From assembly GCA_008828725.1 (NCBI GenBank), contig MEHQ01003630.1, positions 273,368-337,367 on the forward strand: DNA of 64,000 bases, read 5' to 3'. The stretch is from Saccharina japonica. Taxonomy: Eukaryota > Sar > Phaeophyceae > Laminariales > Laminariaceae. How positions within the stretch are numbered: position 1 is the first letter of the stretch; the number at the start of each line of letters is the position of its first letter. The position numbers and the translations under genes were made by a program. Below, piece after piece: positions 55,401-60,495 of the stretch. Under the pieces are notes generated by a model that made no database searches, was not told where the DNA came from, and saw nothing but the letters and a program-made list of their open reading frames with translations.

Positions 55401-56467
55401 TTTTTACTGTTTTGCTTGTTTTCAGAGTAACTTATTTCCAGTATCGTGTGTCTGTGGTCACAGGACTGGTTAAATAAAACATCAGATATGCATCATACCT
55501 GAAACACATCGTACACCTCAGGACAAAAAAAAAAGAGTCAAATCAGCGTAGTACGTACTGCATCAGACAGGTTGATACCTTGCACAAGTTACAACCTAAT
55601 CAAAAGGGGGCCGCATACATGCGAGGAGAAACAAAACAAAAAAACAAAATGAAAAAGTGCTGTATCCACACTGCTGTATTTAGCCCATGAAATTGATAGT
55701 CGGGTTTAATTTCCTTTTTTTTGTCGTAAAGTTAGGTTTCAGGAGAGGTGTACGCATATCTCGTCAACTGGGGAGCCCCATCAACGTGTAGCTGTACCTC
55801 TACGGCGGTAGAATGTATACAAAAATGTGTTCGTTCGGTTCGGGCGGGGGAAAGGCAGACCCCTCTTCAAAGTGAGTAGCCGCGCAAAAAAATCGATTCC
55901 CTCTTCTAGTGCGTTTTTAATGAGTAAAATTTTCCTGTTTCCTTACTCGCGTTGTTATTAGAATACGTTATCGAAAACGTACGTGGATACATCACTAGAG
56001 TAAGTATAGCGTTATAACACCACCTTATTATCATACTGCCGATCGAAATCGCTTAAAATCACAGTTCATTTTCATAACCATATACGTATACATTGCTTTT
56101 GAATCATAACACCACCTCGTTATCATACTGCAGATGGAAACCGCCTAAAACCCACTGATTATATTCCTATTAATGTAGCAAGGATTACCTTATCGCTCAC
56201 CTTGTTTTCATACTGACGATCGAAGGCGTTCAAAATCGCGGTAAACTTGGCAAAATCTCCCGTCTCGGCCGCCGCCATTAACGGCGTGCGCAGCTTGTGC
56301 TTCACGAGCAAGCTCGGGGTGTTGAGAGCGGACGTTACCCCTTCCGGCAGTTGCAACACCAGTCGACGCACGTCGTCGACGTGGCCCTCTTCGATGGCCG
56401 TCAGGATATCGTTTGAGGCGTTAGCCGACTTCAGGCTGAACTTGCGCCCCGTCCGAAGGCTCGGAAC
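25407..56467 (-). CDS. Ankyrin-repeat protein with membrane-like C-terminal exons (spliced gene, at least 13 exons)
   Basis: Thirteen exons were assembled by eye from acceptor AG, open frame, donor and phase; together they encode about 580 residues. From 5' to 3' they are at 56201-56467, 52194-52328, 51102-51230, 48874-49005, 46161-46263, 44878-45050, 42524-42655, 41069-41197, 38283-38402, 36681-36758, 30881-31029, 27987-28110 and 25407-25478. Seven exons show the ankyrin signature in diverged form ([37 protein letters not shown]). Repeat-bearing exons are 120-135 bp and begin about ten residues before the motif, so the gene looks built from duplicated phase-0 exons. An acidic linker follows the first repeats, and three hydrophobic exons close the visible part. 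Ankyrin repeats mediate protein binding. With membrane segments after them, a TRP-like channel or another membrane-anchored scaffold is possible; neither is proven. The 5' and 3' ends are not identified. Confidence 0.8.
25500..26321. other. No exon found downstream of the last placed exon
   Basis: A GCTACT/ACTACC-like stretch at 26265-26280 and a decayed family-A-like patch (25610-25790) are the only features seen. The downstream continuation of the ankyrin gene was not located. Confidence 0.4.
26322..26675. repeat. Four tandem ~93-bp units
   Basis: Units share GAGGAGTATACCAATAATCA, TATTGCCTCAGAAGGCAAAA and ACCCCTACCTACCGGGGGA. One plus-strand frame stays open through all four because the period is close to a multiple of three. 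Related single or double copies occur inverted at 48480-48700 and in part at 52700-52765. Confidence 0.92.
26905..27000 (+). repeat. Fragment of dispersed repeat D
   Basis: Contains GCACTCGCCCCAGTGGCGTA and AACGCGGT, ending in a C-run. Related sequences lie at 39430-39545 (inverted) and 46751-47011. Confidence 0.65.
27001..27684. other. Intergenic or intronic DNA, MITE end only
   Basis: A family-A right end (CTTCTATCGTAGCACGTGCC) is visible near 27419-27437. Nothing else can be supported. Confidence 0.4.
27685..27906. repeat. (CCAT)n microsatellite, ~220 bp
   Basis: CCAT units with CCACCCATC interruptions. It lies inside an intron, 81 nt downstream of the splice donor of the exon at 27987-28110. 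Tryptophan/methionine- and histidine/proline-rich open frames are artefacts. Confidence 0.97.
27987..28110 (-). CDS. Exon: hydrophobic segment
   Basis: The acceptor CATATACCAG and donor GCG|GTGAGA bound 124 bp. Its first base completes an Arg codon begun in the previous exon (AG+A). It reads [20 protein letters not shown] and onward to a final Ala. [15 protein letters not shown] is membrane-like. Confidence 0.75.
28443..28642 (-). mobile_element. Headless SINE copy
   Basis: A T-run followed by the inverted SINE body (CTCAGATCCGGGGTC, TATCGCGAGAAGG, CCCTCGTCGACTC). Similarity stops just after CGAATTG, so the tRNA-like head is absent. It is more diverged than the copy at 60496-60713. Confidence 0.8.
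28643..29245. other. Intronic DNA, no exon seen
   Basis: Purine-rich, with AGAGACA-type degenerate repetition at 28830-29110. Open frames have no domain. Confidence 0.4.
29246..29375 (+). mobile_element. MITE family A, truncated
   Basis: The left part only (GGCGGTAGAGGTGCACCTGT, TTTTCTGAGGG, CACTTGAGGAGCTCTATACC) runs into mariner-like MITE sequence. Confidence 0.7.
29521..29628. mobile_element. TA-flanked MITE (Tc1/mariner-like), 108 bp
   Basis: TTACGGAGGACCATAGTAAA at the left is mirrored by TTTACTATGGTCC...CCCGTAA at the right. TA occurs at 29519-29520 and 29629-29630. Two degenerate partial copies lie just upstream (29390-29518). Confidence 0.82.
29827..30101 (+). mobile_element. MITE family A, diverged
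   Basis: The right half is clear (GATTTTGGGTTAACGGCGAC, CAGAAACCGTTTCAACCAAA, ACCTCTATCGTGAGCACGC). The left end is decayed and shares GCAGAGGCGCAC. Confidence 0.55.
30881..31029 (-). CDS. Exon: membrane-like helix plus Ser/Thr-rich loop
   Basis: A pyrimidine-rich tract ending GCCCCGAGCAG is the acceptor and AG|GTGAGGCAG the donor. The 149 bp begin [20 protein letters not shown] and continue [11 protein letters not shown], a strong transmembrane candidate, then a Ser/Thr-rich basic stretch. It exits in phase 2, which the next exon at 28110 completes. Confidence 0.75.
31377..31640 (+). repeat. Dispersed repeat F, partial copy
   Basis: Shares GCAGCTCACCCTCCACGCGA, GCGCTTGGTGCAAGCAATGT and CCGTCCCGGCATTGTAGGGA with the full copy at 34107-34648. 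Confidence 0.75.
31696..31946 (-). mobile_element. MITE family A with CTTA duplication
   Basis: A 251-bp reverse copy. CTTA is present at 31692-31695 and 31947-31950. Confidence 0.9.
32303..32551 (-). mobile_element. MITE family A, 249 bp
   Basis: It starts GACGAGTGCTACGGCAGAGG and ends GGTGCACCTCTATCGTAGAA plus TGCGCC. The interior is near-identical to the copies at 24118 and 54890. No exact 4-bp duplication is visible. Confidence 0.88.
33188..33570. repeat. Two tandem ~196-bp units with AGTCAGTAATAGTCGG subrepeats
   Basis: Both units contain AGTCAGTAATAGTCGGTAAT, a GAGTATACTAATAGTCAGT-like stretch and a GATCGTAGCACGCAC-like end. Within each unit, AGTCAGTAT/ATAGTCAG forms a short-period repeat. 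Confidence 0.85.
33346..33650. repeat. Degenerate ACCGTTACA repeat
   Basis: ACCGTTACATAAT, ACCGTCACATC and ACCGTTACACCC recur about ten times, mostly between 33540 and 33650. Confidence 0.8.
34107..34648 (+). repeat. Dispersed repeat F, longest copy (~540 bp)
   Basis: The whole block is the reverse complement of 53155-53655. Shared strings include GGCGTCGGTTGGCGACGACG, CACGCCTCTCACTGCGTGCG, ATGCGACTCGCCCAACACCT and GGTCTATGGTCATACGACTA. An internal duplication (GGTAAGGCWCCCNCGAGGCA) occurs at 34293 and 34341. No terminal repeats or coding capacity were found. Confidence 0.82.
34649..35267. other. Intronic DNA, no exon seen
   Basis: Open frames around 34853-35127 (plus) and 35056-35292 (minus) overlap each other without splice signals in a compatible phase. 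Confidence 0.4.
35268..35586 (-). mobile_element. MITE family A, diverged with internal duplication
   Basis: The left TIR is GCGTGCTGCGATAGATGTAG. The GATAGATGTAGC.TTTGTTGG segment is present twice, then the usual AACCCAAACTCGTCG and CTCCTATACT.AATCAAGTGA. Confidence 0.65.
35949..36199 (+). mobile_element. MITE family A with TTTA duplication
   Basis: A 251-bp forward copy. TTTA is present at 35945-35948 and 36200-36203. Confidence 0.92.
36310..36425. repeat. Four perfect tandem 29-bp units
   Basis: GAATTTCTTAAAAGCGCTGC and CACGCACTG repeat four times with no divergence in the core, so the array is recent. There are no variable spacers, so it is not CRISPR-like. Confidence 0.97.
36681..36758 (-). 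CDS. Exon: short linker before the membrane exons
   Basis: 78 bp, phase 0-0, with [20 protein letters not shown] and PGKLVV. The donor is GTC|GTGAGT. The acceptor GGAGCAG lies 34 nt beyond a CT tract (the minus-strand reading of (GA)n at 36792-36808) that could act as the polypyrimidine tract. Upstream codons stay open, so the start is less certain. Confidence 0.5.
37539..37745 (+). mobile_element. MITE family A, truncated
   Basis: The left part (GACGCAGGCTACGGTAGAGG, a duplicated CACCTGCATRCAGGC, GGTTTGGAGGAAAACAAAAA) has no right terminus. Confidence 0.65.
37878..38127 (-). mobile_element. MITE family A, 250 bp
   Basis: It starts GACGCGTTCTACGGTAGAGG and ends with the canonical CTCTATCGTAGCATGCGTC. 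Intronic, 155 nt past the donor of the exon at 38283. No matching 4-bp flanks. Confidence 0.88.
38283..38402 (-). CDS. Exon: ankyrin-like repeat, probable GC donor
   Basis: The acceptor GCCTGTATACAG is followed by 40 codons, including [20 protein letters not shown], a diverged ankyrin repeat. The exon ends AAG|GCAAGC with no in-phase GT nearby, so a GC-AG intron is likely. Phase 0-0. Confidence 0.68.
39430..39545 (-). repeat. Dispersed repeat D, inverted fragment
   Basis: A G-run followed by TTACCGCGTTGAGGCCACCG and GGGCGAGC, the inverse of the sequence at 26905-27000. Confidence 0.6.
39546..40540. other. Intronic DNA, no exon seen
   Basis: Contains a CTCTACTCCTCTACTCC/TCTTCTCTCC pyrimidine-rich stretch at 40225-40310. 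Confidence 0.45.
40541..41045. repeat. (GCTACT)n microsatellite, ~500 bp
   Basis: The hexamer GCTACT (with GCTACA and GCTTCT variants) forms nearly the whole block. It ends 24 nt from the ankyrin exon at 41069. Tyr/Cys- and Leu-rich frames are repeat artefacts. Confidence 0.97.
41069..41197 (-). CDS. Exon: ankyrin repeat
   Basis: The acceptor TATATACCAG and donor GAG|GTACTG bound 129 bp, phase 0-0. It reads [20 protein letters not shown], then [15 protein letters not shown]: a canonical-looking repeat with W-G-R-x-V-L-T-H-A. Confidence 0.87.
41366..41766 (+). mobile_element. MITE family A, composite copy
   Basis: Two left ends (41366 and 41413) are followed by one body and a right end CTCCATCGTAGCACTCGTC. 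Either a partial duplication or a nested insertion. Confidence 0.7.
41767..42010 (+). mobile_element. MITE family A, left end missing
   Basis: The body and right part (TTGGGTTAAGGAGCCCGATC, ATACCTCTATCGCGGCCTGC) abut the previous copy. Confidence 0.65.
42196..42275 (-). repeat. Dispersed repeat F, G-run fragment
   Basis: A G-run, then GTACTCATTTGTTGCTTGCC and CATTGACCACGCATACCTTT, matching 4513 onward and 52970 onward. Confidence 0.65.
42524..42655 (-). CDS. Exon: linker and helix preceding an ankyrin repeat
   Basis: The donor AAG|GTGCTA is clear. The acceptor is taken as GTACCTGGGAG at 42656-42657, which gives 44 codons in phase 0, including [17 protein letters not shown], whose helix would pack onto the next exon. 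The frame stays open upstream through a GGT-repeat artefact, so the 5' boundary is uncertain. Confidence 0.62.
42700..42990. repeat. (GGT)n-rich microsatellite
   Basis: GGTGGTGG with GTT, GCC and GAT interruptions. It lies within ~50 nt of the 5' edge of the exon at 42524-42655, in the preceding intron (ACC-rich on the gene strand). Confidence 0.95.
43420..43650. mobile_element. MITE family C, copy 1
   Basis: The termini ATCCCACGGTAGGGGC and CCCCTACCGTGGGAT are inverted repeats. The interior shares CATGACCTCGGAGACATTCG and GCGCAACCCGACCAAAC with the next copies. Confidence 0.75.
43777..44026. mobile_element. MITE family C, copy 2
   Basis: Shares CATTCGTTCGCGCAACCCGA, GTCCAAAAACGAACTCACCA and CTCACGTGAGGAGCTCAACC with copy 1. 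The ends are CCACCGGTAGGGG and CCCCTACCATGGG. Confidence 0.72.
44278..44536. mobile_element. Chimeric MITE: family A left end, family C right end
   Basis: The left is GACGAATGCTACGGTGAAGG with GTGCACCTGTATACAGGCC (family A). The right has CGCTCGCGCAACCCGGACC and GGTACCCCCTACCGTGGGA (family C). The families may be related or recombined. Confidence 0.65.
44632..44862 (-). mobile_element. MITE family A with CAAA duplication, 15 nt from a splice donor
   Basis: A 231-bp reverse copy. CAAA occurs at 44628-44631 and 44863-44866. On the gene strand the intron reads GTATGTTTGTGTTTG and then the MITE terminus GACGCATGC. Confidence 0.9.
44878..45050 (-). CDS. Exon: acidic low-complexity linker
   Basis: The donor CAG|GTATGT is clear and the acceptor TTTGAAG is weaker. 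The two leading bases TT complete a Val codon with the G left by the previous exon. It then reads [20 protein letters not shown] and ends PTDSLVQ, 57 full codons. The acidic stretch is probably disordered. Confidence 0.72.
45051..45773. other. Intronic DNA, no exon seen
   Basis: No repeat element or exon could be defined. A run of ~8 G lies near 45692. Confidence 0.4.
45774..45951 (+). repeat. GGGTA-rich tract with interstitial TTAGGG repeats
   Basis: Degenerate GGGTAGGGTAGGATA-like units end in three consecutive TTAGGG units near 45925-45945. TTAGGG is the telomere unit of many eukaryotes, including stramenopiles. It lies within the intron between the exons at 46161 and 45050. Confidence 0.85.
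46161..46263 (-). CDS. Exon: ankyrin repeat
   Basis: The acceptor CGTCGCTTCAG and donor GAAG|GTATGC bound 103 bp. It reads [20 protein letters not shown], then [14 protein letters not shown], and leaves one base (phase 1), completed by the acidic exon. Confidence 0.85.
46751..47011 (+). mobile_element. Dispersed repeat D, longest copy
   Basis: GGTGCTACGGTAGGGGG at the left and ACCCCCTCTATCGTAGCACG at the right are inverted repeats resembling family-A ends. The interior has CACTCGTCCCAGTGGCGTAA. Confidence 0.68.
47248..47611 (-). mobile_element. MITE family A, outer copy 1
   Basis: Left end GACGATTGCTACGATAGAGG. The body includes GATCGGGATCCTTAACCCAA and CTCCTCACTTGAAGAGCTCC. The right end is decayed. 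Confidence 0.65.
47612..48298 (-). mobile_element. MITE family A, outer copy 2, split by an inner copy
   Basis: It starts GACGAGTGCTGCGATAGAGG and ends GGTGCACCTCTACCGTAGCA plus GGCGTC. The AGCACTTTTGGTTTC...TTTCCTCC junction is opened by the element at 47794-48069. Part of the distal half is duplicated. Confidence 0.78.
47794..48069 (+). mobile_element. MITE family A nested in another copy, TTTC duplication
   Basis: It starts GACGCATGCGACGGTAGAGG and ends CTCTATCGTAGCACACGCGT plus C. TTTC flanks it at 47790-47793 and 48070-48073. Confidence 0.88.
48480..48700 (-). repeat. Inverted relatives of the 26.3-kb tandem unit
   Basis: TTTTGCCTTCTGAGGCAATA occurs at about 48509 and a near copy at about 48611. 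CCCCCGGTAGGTAGGGGTTG and GTATACCTGGTACTCCTCA are also present. Confidence 0.75.
48874..49005 (-). CDS. Exon: ankyrin repeat
   Basis: The acceptor CCCGACCCTTGCGTAG and donor AAG|GTATTT bound 132 bp, phase 0-0. It contains [20 protein letters not shown], then [13 protein letters not shown]. Confidence 0.87.
49130..50250. repeat. Degenerate ~180-bp tandem repeat, interrupted
   Basis: Units starting near 49795, 49975 and 50155 share CCCGCTGCTGATRGTGCGA, a TTCAATTTCTAGAT-like stretch, CAGCTGGCGCCTGAWC and CTCTGCGCGYGGATCG. A further unit is split between about 49130-49165 and 49380-49450. A family-A MITE at 49479-49726 lies inside the array. Confidence 0.6.
49479..49726 (+). mobile_element. MITE family A with CCGT duplication
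   Basis: A 248-bp forward copy with canonical interior. CCGT is present at 49475-49478 and 49727-49730; this GC-containing duplication is hard to explain by chance. Confidence 0.93.
50251..51020. other. Intronic DNA, no exon seen
   Basis: A G-run at about 50258-50271 is the only notable feature. Confidence 0.4.
51021..51062. repeat. (CCCA)n microsatellite
   Basis: CACCCACCCACC units, 40 nt from the donor side of the exon at 51102-51230. Confidence 0.92.
51102..51230 (-). CDS. Exon: ankyrin repeat
   Basis: The acceptor TTGTTCCCCCCAG and donor GAG|GTGCGT bound 129 bp, phase 0-0. It reads [20 protein letters not shown], then [15 protein letters not shown]. Confidence 0.87.
51231..51971. other. 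Intronic DNA, no exon seen
   Basis: AT-rich, with a short (TA)n run near 51311-51325. Confidence 0.45.
51975..52183. mobile_element. PIF/Harbinger-like foldback MITE, 209 bp, 10 nt from a splice donor
   Basis: Second copy of the element at 20356-20562: GGGCCC ends, TATAAAATAAATTCAATTTT, and the inverted GGTCAACACACGCACCAGCA arms. TAA flanks it at 51972-51974 and 52184-52186. On the gene strand the intron reads GTGAACTTTA and then the GGGCCC terminus. Confidence 0.9.
52194..52328 (-). CDS. Exon: ankyrin repeat
   Basis: The acceptor GCTCCTCCTCCGCAG and donor GAG|GTGAAC bound 135 bp, phase 0-0. It includes [20 protein letters not shown] and [11 protein letters not shown]. Confidence 0.87.
52460..52760. 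repeat. Diverged mixture of family C and 26.3-kb-unit sequence
   Basis: GCGTGCAACTACGATAGGAG, TTTGTTCGCGCAACCAGGCG and CCAACCCCTACCTACCTACC are recognisable, but no clean boundaries. Confidence 0.45.
52880..53045 (-). repeat. Dispersed repeat F, G-run fragment
   Basis: Two G-runs of about 15 and 16 flank GTACC. Then CATGCATGGCCGTAGTCGTA and a TGGTCACGCATTCCTTTCGA stretch follow. Confidence 0.65.
53155..53655 (-). repeat. Dispersed repeat F, near-full copy
   Basis: The reverse complement of 34107-34648 across its length. Followed directly by another copy. Confidence 0.82.
53668..54055 (-). repeat. Dispersed repeat F, tandem partial copy
   Basis: Same order of strings as the preceding copy (CCTCGCATCCCCACAATGCC, GGGTGAGCTGTATCCTGCTA, CCATATACACACTACGTGAT), ending at a G-rich run. 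It lacks the GGCGTCGGTTGGCGACG end. Confidence 0.78.
54612..54889 (-). mobile_element. MITE family A, diverged, right end lost
   Basis: GTGCTACGATAGATGTAGCA, an AAATACGTGGGACC-containing middle and GGCACTTTTATTTTCCTC. It runs directly into the intact copy at 54890. Confidence 0.65.
54890..55136 (-). mobile_element. MITE family A with AGCT duplication
   Basis: A 247-bp reverse copy. AGCT occurs at 54886-54889 and 55137-55140. Confidence 0.93.
55200..56200. other. Intronic DNA, no exon seen
   Basis: AATCATAACACCACCTYRTT-like text occurs near 56015 and 56102, suggesting an ~85-bp degenerate duplication. Confidence 0.45.
56201..56467 (-). CDS. Exon: two ankyrin repeats
   Basis: The acceptor CACGTTTTCCAG and donor AAG|GTGAGC bound 267 bp (89 codons), phase 0-0. 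The first repeat contains [20 protein letters not shown] and the second [20 protein letters not shown]. It is the first confidently placed exon. The entry is in phase 0 with no plausible ATG at its start, so at least one exon lies upstream. Confidence 0.88.
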
Positions 56468-56651
56468 CTGGAAAACGTGAACGTGTGTTGTGCATACAGC
56501 ACGCGACAGATGTCTGATAATTAGGAACTTGGGACTGAGATTATTGTGGAAAAATAAGAATGCGACCTATTTGTACTGAAAATAGTGTGGGACACACCCA
56601 TCCTTATGTAAGAATTCCAGTCTGGCCAAAAATAAGAGATTATTAACATCT

Positions 56652-56994
56652 GTCGCGATGGGGTCACGAAAAATATTTTTTCGTGAACTATCTAAAACGG
56701 TCAGAATGGAAAAACAATCGGAGCATTGTGATCGCTGCACGATTTGGGTAAAAACAACTTTTTTTTCTGAAATTTTCCAATAACCAACAATTTGGTTTTA
56801 AAGACCCCCCCCCCCCTGAGCTCGGAGGGGGGAGTCTTTAAAACCAAGTGATTGGCTTTTTGAAAAATTCGAAAAAAAAACTTGAAAAAACTGTTTTTGT
56901 ACTAAATCGTCCAGGGATCACAGCAGTGCTCCTATTGTTTTTCCATTCTGACCATTTTAGATAGTTAGGTGTCGACAAAATATTTTTCGGACGC
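56652..56994. mobile_element. Large imperfect foldback element, ~340 bp
   Basis: The arms match from the outside (AACTATCTAAAACGGTCAGA against TCTGACCATTTTAGATAGTT) to the centre, where TTGGTTTTAAAGACCCCCC meets GGGGGGAGTCTTTAAAACCA around TGAGCTC. No duplication is evident. Confidence 0.8.
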
Positions 56995-56999
56995 CCCTG

Positions 57000-57833
57000 T
57001 CTGTGGCGTACATACAACATATGATATGTGTTCACAAAACAACGACACGAAGATAGTGCGTTACAATGCATGTAAGCAGAGCGGACAACGAAATGCCATA
57101 TACGACAGGCACGACCTACCCTGCTAGCAATACAGCTGCGTGAAAGTCGATGTACACATTAATTACTCAGAAGGCACATTGGTACAAAATAGTTACTGGG
57201 TAGTAGACCGATTTTTGGTATTTTTCGCGTTTATTAATCCTCCAGACAGAGGGCTGTGGCATTTTCGCCTGAAAATATATTATTTTCTTTCCCTTTCATA
57301 ATTTTATATTGGTTTCCCTTTTCCCTCTCGATTTGTCTCTGGCAATGTATATACTGCAATTATCGTACATTGTACCTTATATATTACAAGGTTCTCCTTC
57401 GGGATGTTGGTCCCTTCAAATCCCGGGGGTGACGCAAGTTGAAAATAGATCGCACTGCTTCTTAGTTCCCTTTTTGGAGCAAACCGTGGCATAGACTGCT
57501 GCTGTATTGTTTAAAGGAGAAAGTAGGAGCGACGGCCATTCCTACCGGAAAAAATGTCGCGAGATAATATCGTATCTGAGGTACAGTGGGCTCCCGGTGT
57601 TAAGAAACCTTAGTTTGGTGTCCAGGCTCCACGACTTGTTTTGCTTCCGAAGTCGATCTAACTATTTTGTGTTGGATTTAAAGTCGATCCCACAGTGGTG
57701 AGCTGTATATCTAAACCAACGCTTTCTACCTGTTCGTGCCAATCTGAGCTCATTTTTCTTGGCACACAATTTATTAAATATATGCAGACACCCACTACTA
57801 CTGTATTTATTTGTGTTGAATGGTGATTTGTTA
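57000..57833. other. No gene seen
   Basis: AT-rich sequence without a supported exon. Confidence 0.4.
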
Positions 57834-57905
57834 TGTCGAGTAGATTCACGAAGAACAACTCGTGAATCTTGTCGAGTAGATTCACGAAGAACAACTCGTG
57901 AATCT
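57834..57905. repeat. Two perfect 36-bp tandem hairpin units
   Basis: Each unit contains GATTCACGA...TCGTGAATC, so it can form a stem-loop with the loop AGAACAAC. Confidence 0.93.
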
Positions 57906-58799
57906 TGACGCCATTTTGTGAATTGACCTGAAAAAAGCGAAATCACAATCTGCGACATTTGTTTCGTCGTGGCTATTCTATACTGACCTGAGGTTTTGCT
58001 GGAATGGAATACATCAAACATACACACACGCATATACAGTGAGAGACAAAACACAGCAAATCAGTGCTTCGTAGCTGTCAAAACTAGCCTGCTGGATCCC
58101 CCCTGCTACTCGTAGCTGTCCCGCGCACACTGTAGGGTCTGCAGCTTCTTCTGCTGTAGTACCGCTGTGCTGTGCTGTTCGAAAAACGGCGCCTTGGCTG
58201 CTTCGCAGTTTGTAGCCTAGACTACTGTGGAGACATGTATCCGTAAAGCGTAGTGCTACTTTCTGTACCAAAATACTCGTGTTCGTATGCATGTAGATCG
58301 GATATAGATCGGCCTATCGTTGGAAAATAGAGATAGGTCGTAGATATGATACTTTGAAGTCTGCATGCTGGCACACACGTACTCTCGTAGATCCGTGTAT
58401 TTGTACTCTACGTAGATTCCCAAATATTGGAACCGAATTACAAAATTACATAAAATTATCAAGCGTGTCGTGCAACTGCTACTACTGCTGTACGCAGCCC
58501 AGACAGAGCAGACGCATGCGACATGGTATCAACTACTGCTGCACGATGCTTGATGTGTGCCTCGTTCCATGTCAGTGTGGTCCTTGTGGTCTCGTGCGAG
58601 GTGTGTGCTGTGTTCCGTTCATGTCGCAGGTCAAAAACGAAGCATCAAAATTCATAGGATGAAGGAACAGTCGTACGGCAGGTGTTTCATAGAGTTGCGA
58701 GGCGGTGCCAAGTCGGAACGCCTCCCCTGAGTTATTTGCCAGAATTTGCGACGTTGAAGGCCCAGAGCACGCCCCACGGGCCTCGGCCGGGACCCGCAC

Positions 58800-58907
58800 T
58801 TGCGCCGTGGCGTAAACGCGCCTCCCCTGCGTGCCCCGCAGGCGACAACGCGAGAAACGACCCGCGGCCGGCGATGAAAAGTGAAAGTATTCCGGGAAAA
58901 TGTCCAT
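58800..58907 (-). CDS. Weak candidate first exon of the ankyrin gene
   Basis: A GC-rich island carries a minus-strand ATG at 58905-58907, reading MDIFPEYFHFSSPAAGRFSR. A donor at GCGCAA|GTGCGG would join in phase 0 to the exon at 56467. The reading frame continues past this donor, and the opposite strand is also open with a possible exon, so this is only a suggestion. Confidence 0.2.
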
Positions 58908-59042
58908 TTGGTACCTAGACATATATGTATACACTGGTAATATTACTTATTATATATACATGTTTTTTAAGTATAAGAAGAAATTGAGTCCTCCTGCGGA
59001 TCAAACTAGGATTTCTGCTTCTTTCTGTTTTGTGCGCCGAAT

Positions 59043-59925
59043 TGTAATATGGGACTGGGTGAGACACAGAGTATCCCTTCCTTGCAGATTTGTCCTTGGT
59101 GTTGCTTACTTTCACGTAGAATCACAAGCGAAGAAGAGAAGCAGCTTTTATGATATTCCCCAGAGCCGTAAAATGACATCTGCCCGGGAGGAGTTCATAT
59201 AATTTCTGATCTTACAAATATCTCGAATACGAATGCCATCCAACTATTACAGGGGACCATAATACTATTATAGTAAATAGGACAAAATGTTGCTACGTCG
59301 TAGTTTGAACGGTTACATGTATAGTTTTTTGTGTGTAACGAAGATCCTATTTACTACGATGGTCCTCCGTAATAATACGAAAACGGCCCAAATTACGTAT
59401 ACATGAGGTAATTACCGGCCTTCCAAGCCCGTACTATTCCACTAGCCCACCCTGAAGGCCGTAAATGCCGAAATACCCCGTAATAATACGAAAACGGCCC
59501 ACATTACGTATACATGAGGTAATCACCGGCCTTCCAAGCCCGTGCTCTTACACTAGCCCACCCTGATGAGCCGTAAATGCCGAAATATGGAAAATGCAGG
59601 GAAATCCCAATTTCCCGGACTAGAGATGCGGCTCCTCAAAACCCACTCCCACACCTCAAAGTTGCTGGGCTAAGAAGCCGGAAAAAAGTCCTGCCGTCGA
59701 CGCCTTGTTGTACCAGGACTCAGCGAGACACAGAGTATCCCCTTGCAGGTTTGTGGATCAAGCTTTCTTGGTGTTACTCACTTTCACGTAGTATCCAGCG
59801 TAGAAGAGAAGAAGCAGCGTTTATTATATTGCCCAGCGCCGTGAGGACATCTGCCCGGGAGGGTTTCATACCCTTTCCGATCCTATAAAATATCATGAAT
59901 ACCAATAATGCCACCCAACTAATAC
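59043..59925. repeat. Duplicated ~200-bp block with inner ~108-bp repeats
   Basis: GAGACACAGAGTATCCC ... CATCTGCCCGGGAGG ... ATGCCAYCCAACTA occurs at 59050-59246 and 59727-59921. Between them, AATACGAAAACGGCCC ... CCGGCCTTCCAAGCCCGT is repeated in tandem at 59375 and 59484. A third partial copy follows 59920. Confidence 0.85.
59247..59372. mobile_element. TA-flanked MITE (Tc1/mariner-like), 126 bp, with empty site
   Basis: TTACAGGGGACCAT at the left and GATGGTCCTCCGTAA at the right, flanked by TA (59245-59246, 59373-59374). The paralogous block at ~59921 reads CCAACTAATACG with a single TA and no element. Confidence 0.85.
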
Positions 59926-60156
59926 GAAAGTGGACCAATTACCTATAAATGAGGTAATCACCGGCCTTCCAGGTCCGTGCTATTATAGTATACACTAGTG
60001 ACTAGCGTTGGTAAACAACACAAATATGCATGTAGACCATGTTTATTGCTGCATATTACAGTTGTGTTTTGTGAGGAGTCAAAGCTAACTATTGATATGA
60101 TTGATATGCGTTTGCTTGTGAAGTATATGATTACTTTAACTGTATGTATTAGAGTT

Positions 60157-60416
60157 GACGCATGCTACGATAGAGGTGCACCATGTTTTTTCTGAGCTCC
60201 TCACTTAAGGAGCGCCATATTTCACCGAAAAATATTTTTTGGAGGAAAAACAAAGTGCTGCCGGATGAGAAATCTAACGACCGAAGTATACTCTGAAACA
60301 TATTTCGTCACAAAAAAGAAATTCCGACGAATTTTGGTTAAGAAGGCCGATCGTTCAAAAAACGATTCAGCCAAAAAGTGTCGAGTATTGCAGGAACCTC
60401 TATCGTAGCACGCGTC
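60157..60416 (+). mobile_element. MITE family A with AGTT duplication
   Basis: A 260-bp forward copy with a small insertion near its right end. AGTT occurs at 60153-60156 and 60417-60420. Confidence 0.93.
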
Positions 60417-60495
60417 AGTTCTATGTACTAAAAGCCATACAAGGGGAGTGTATGGGTTTGAGAAATATAAATATATCAGGTATGTTGTAAAACAG

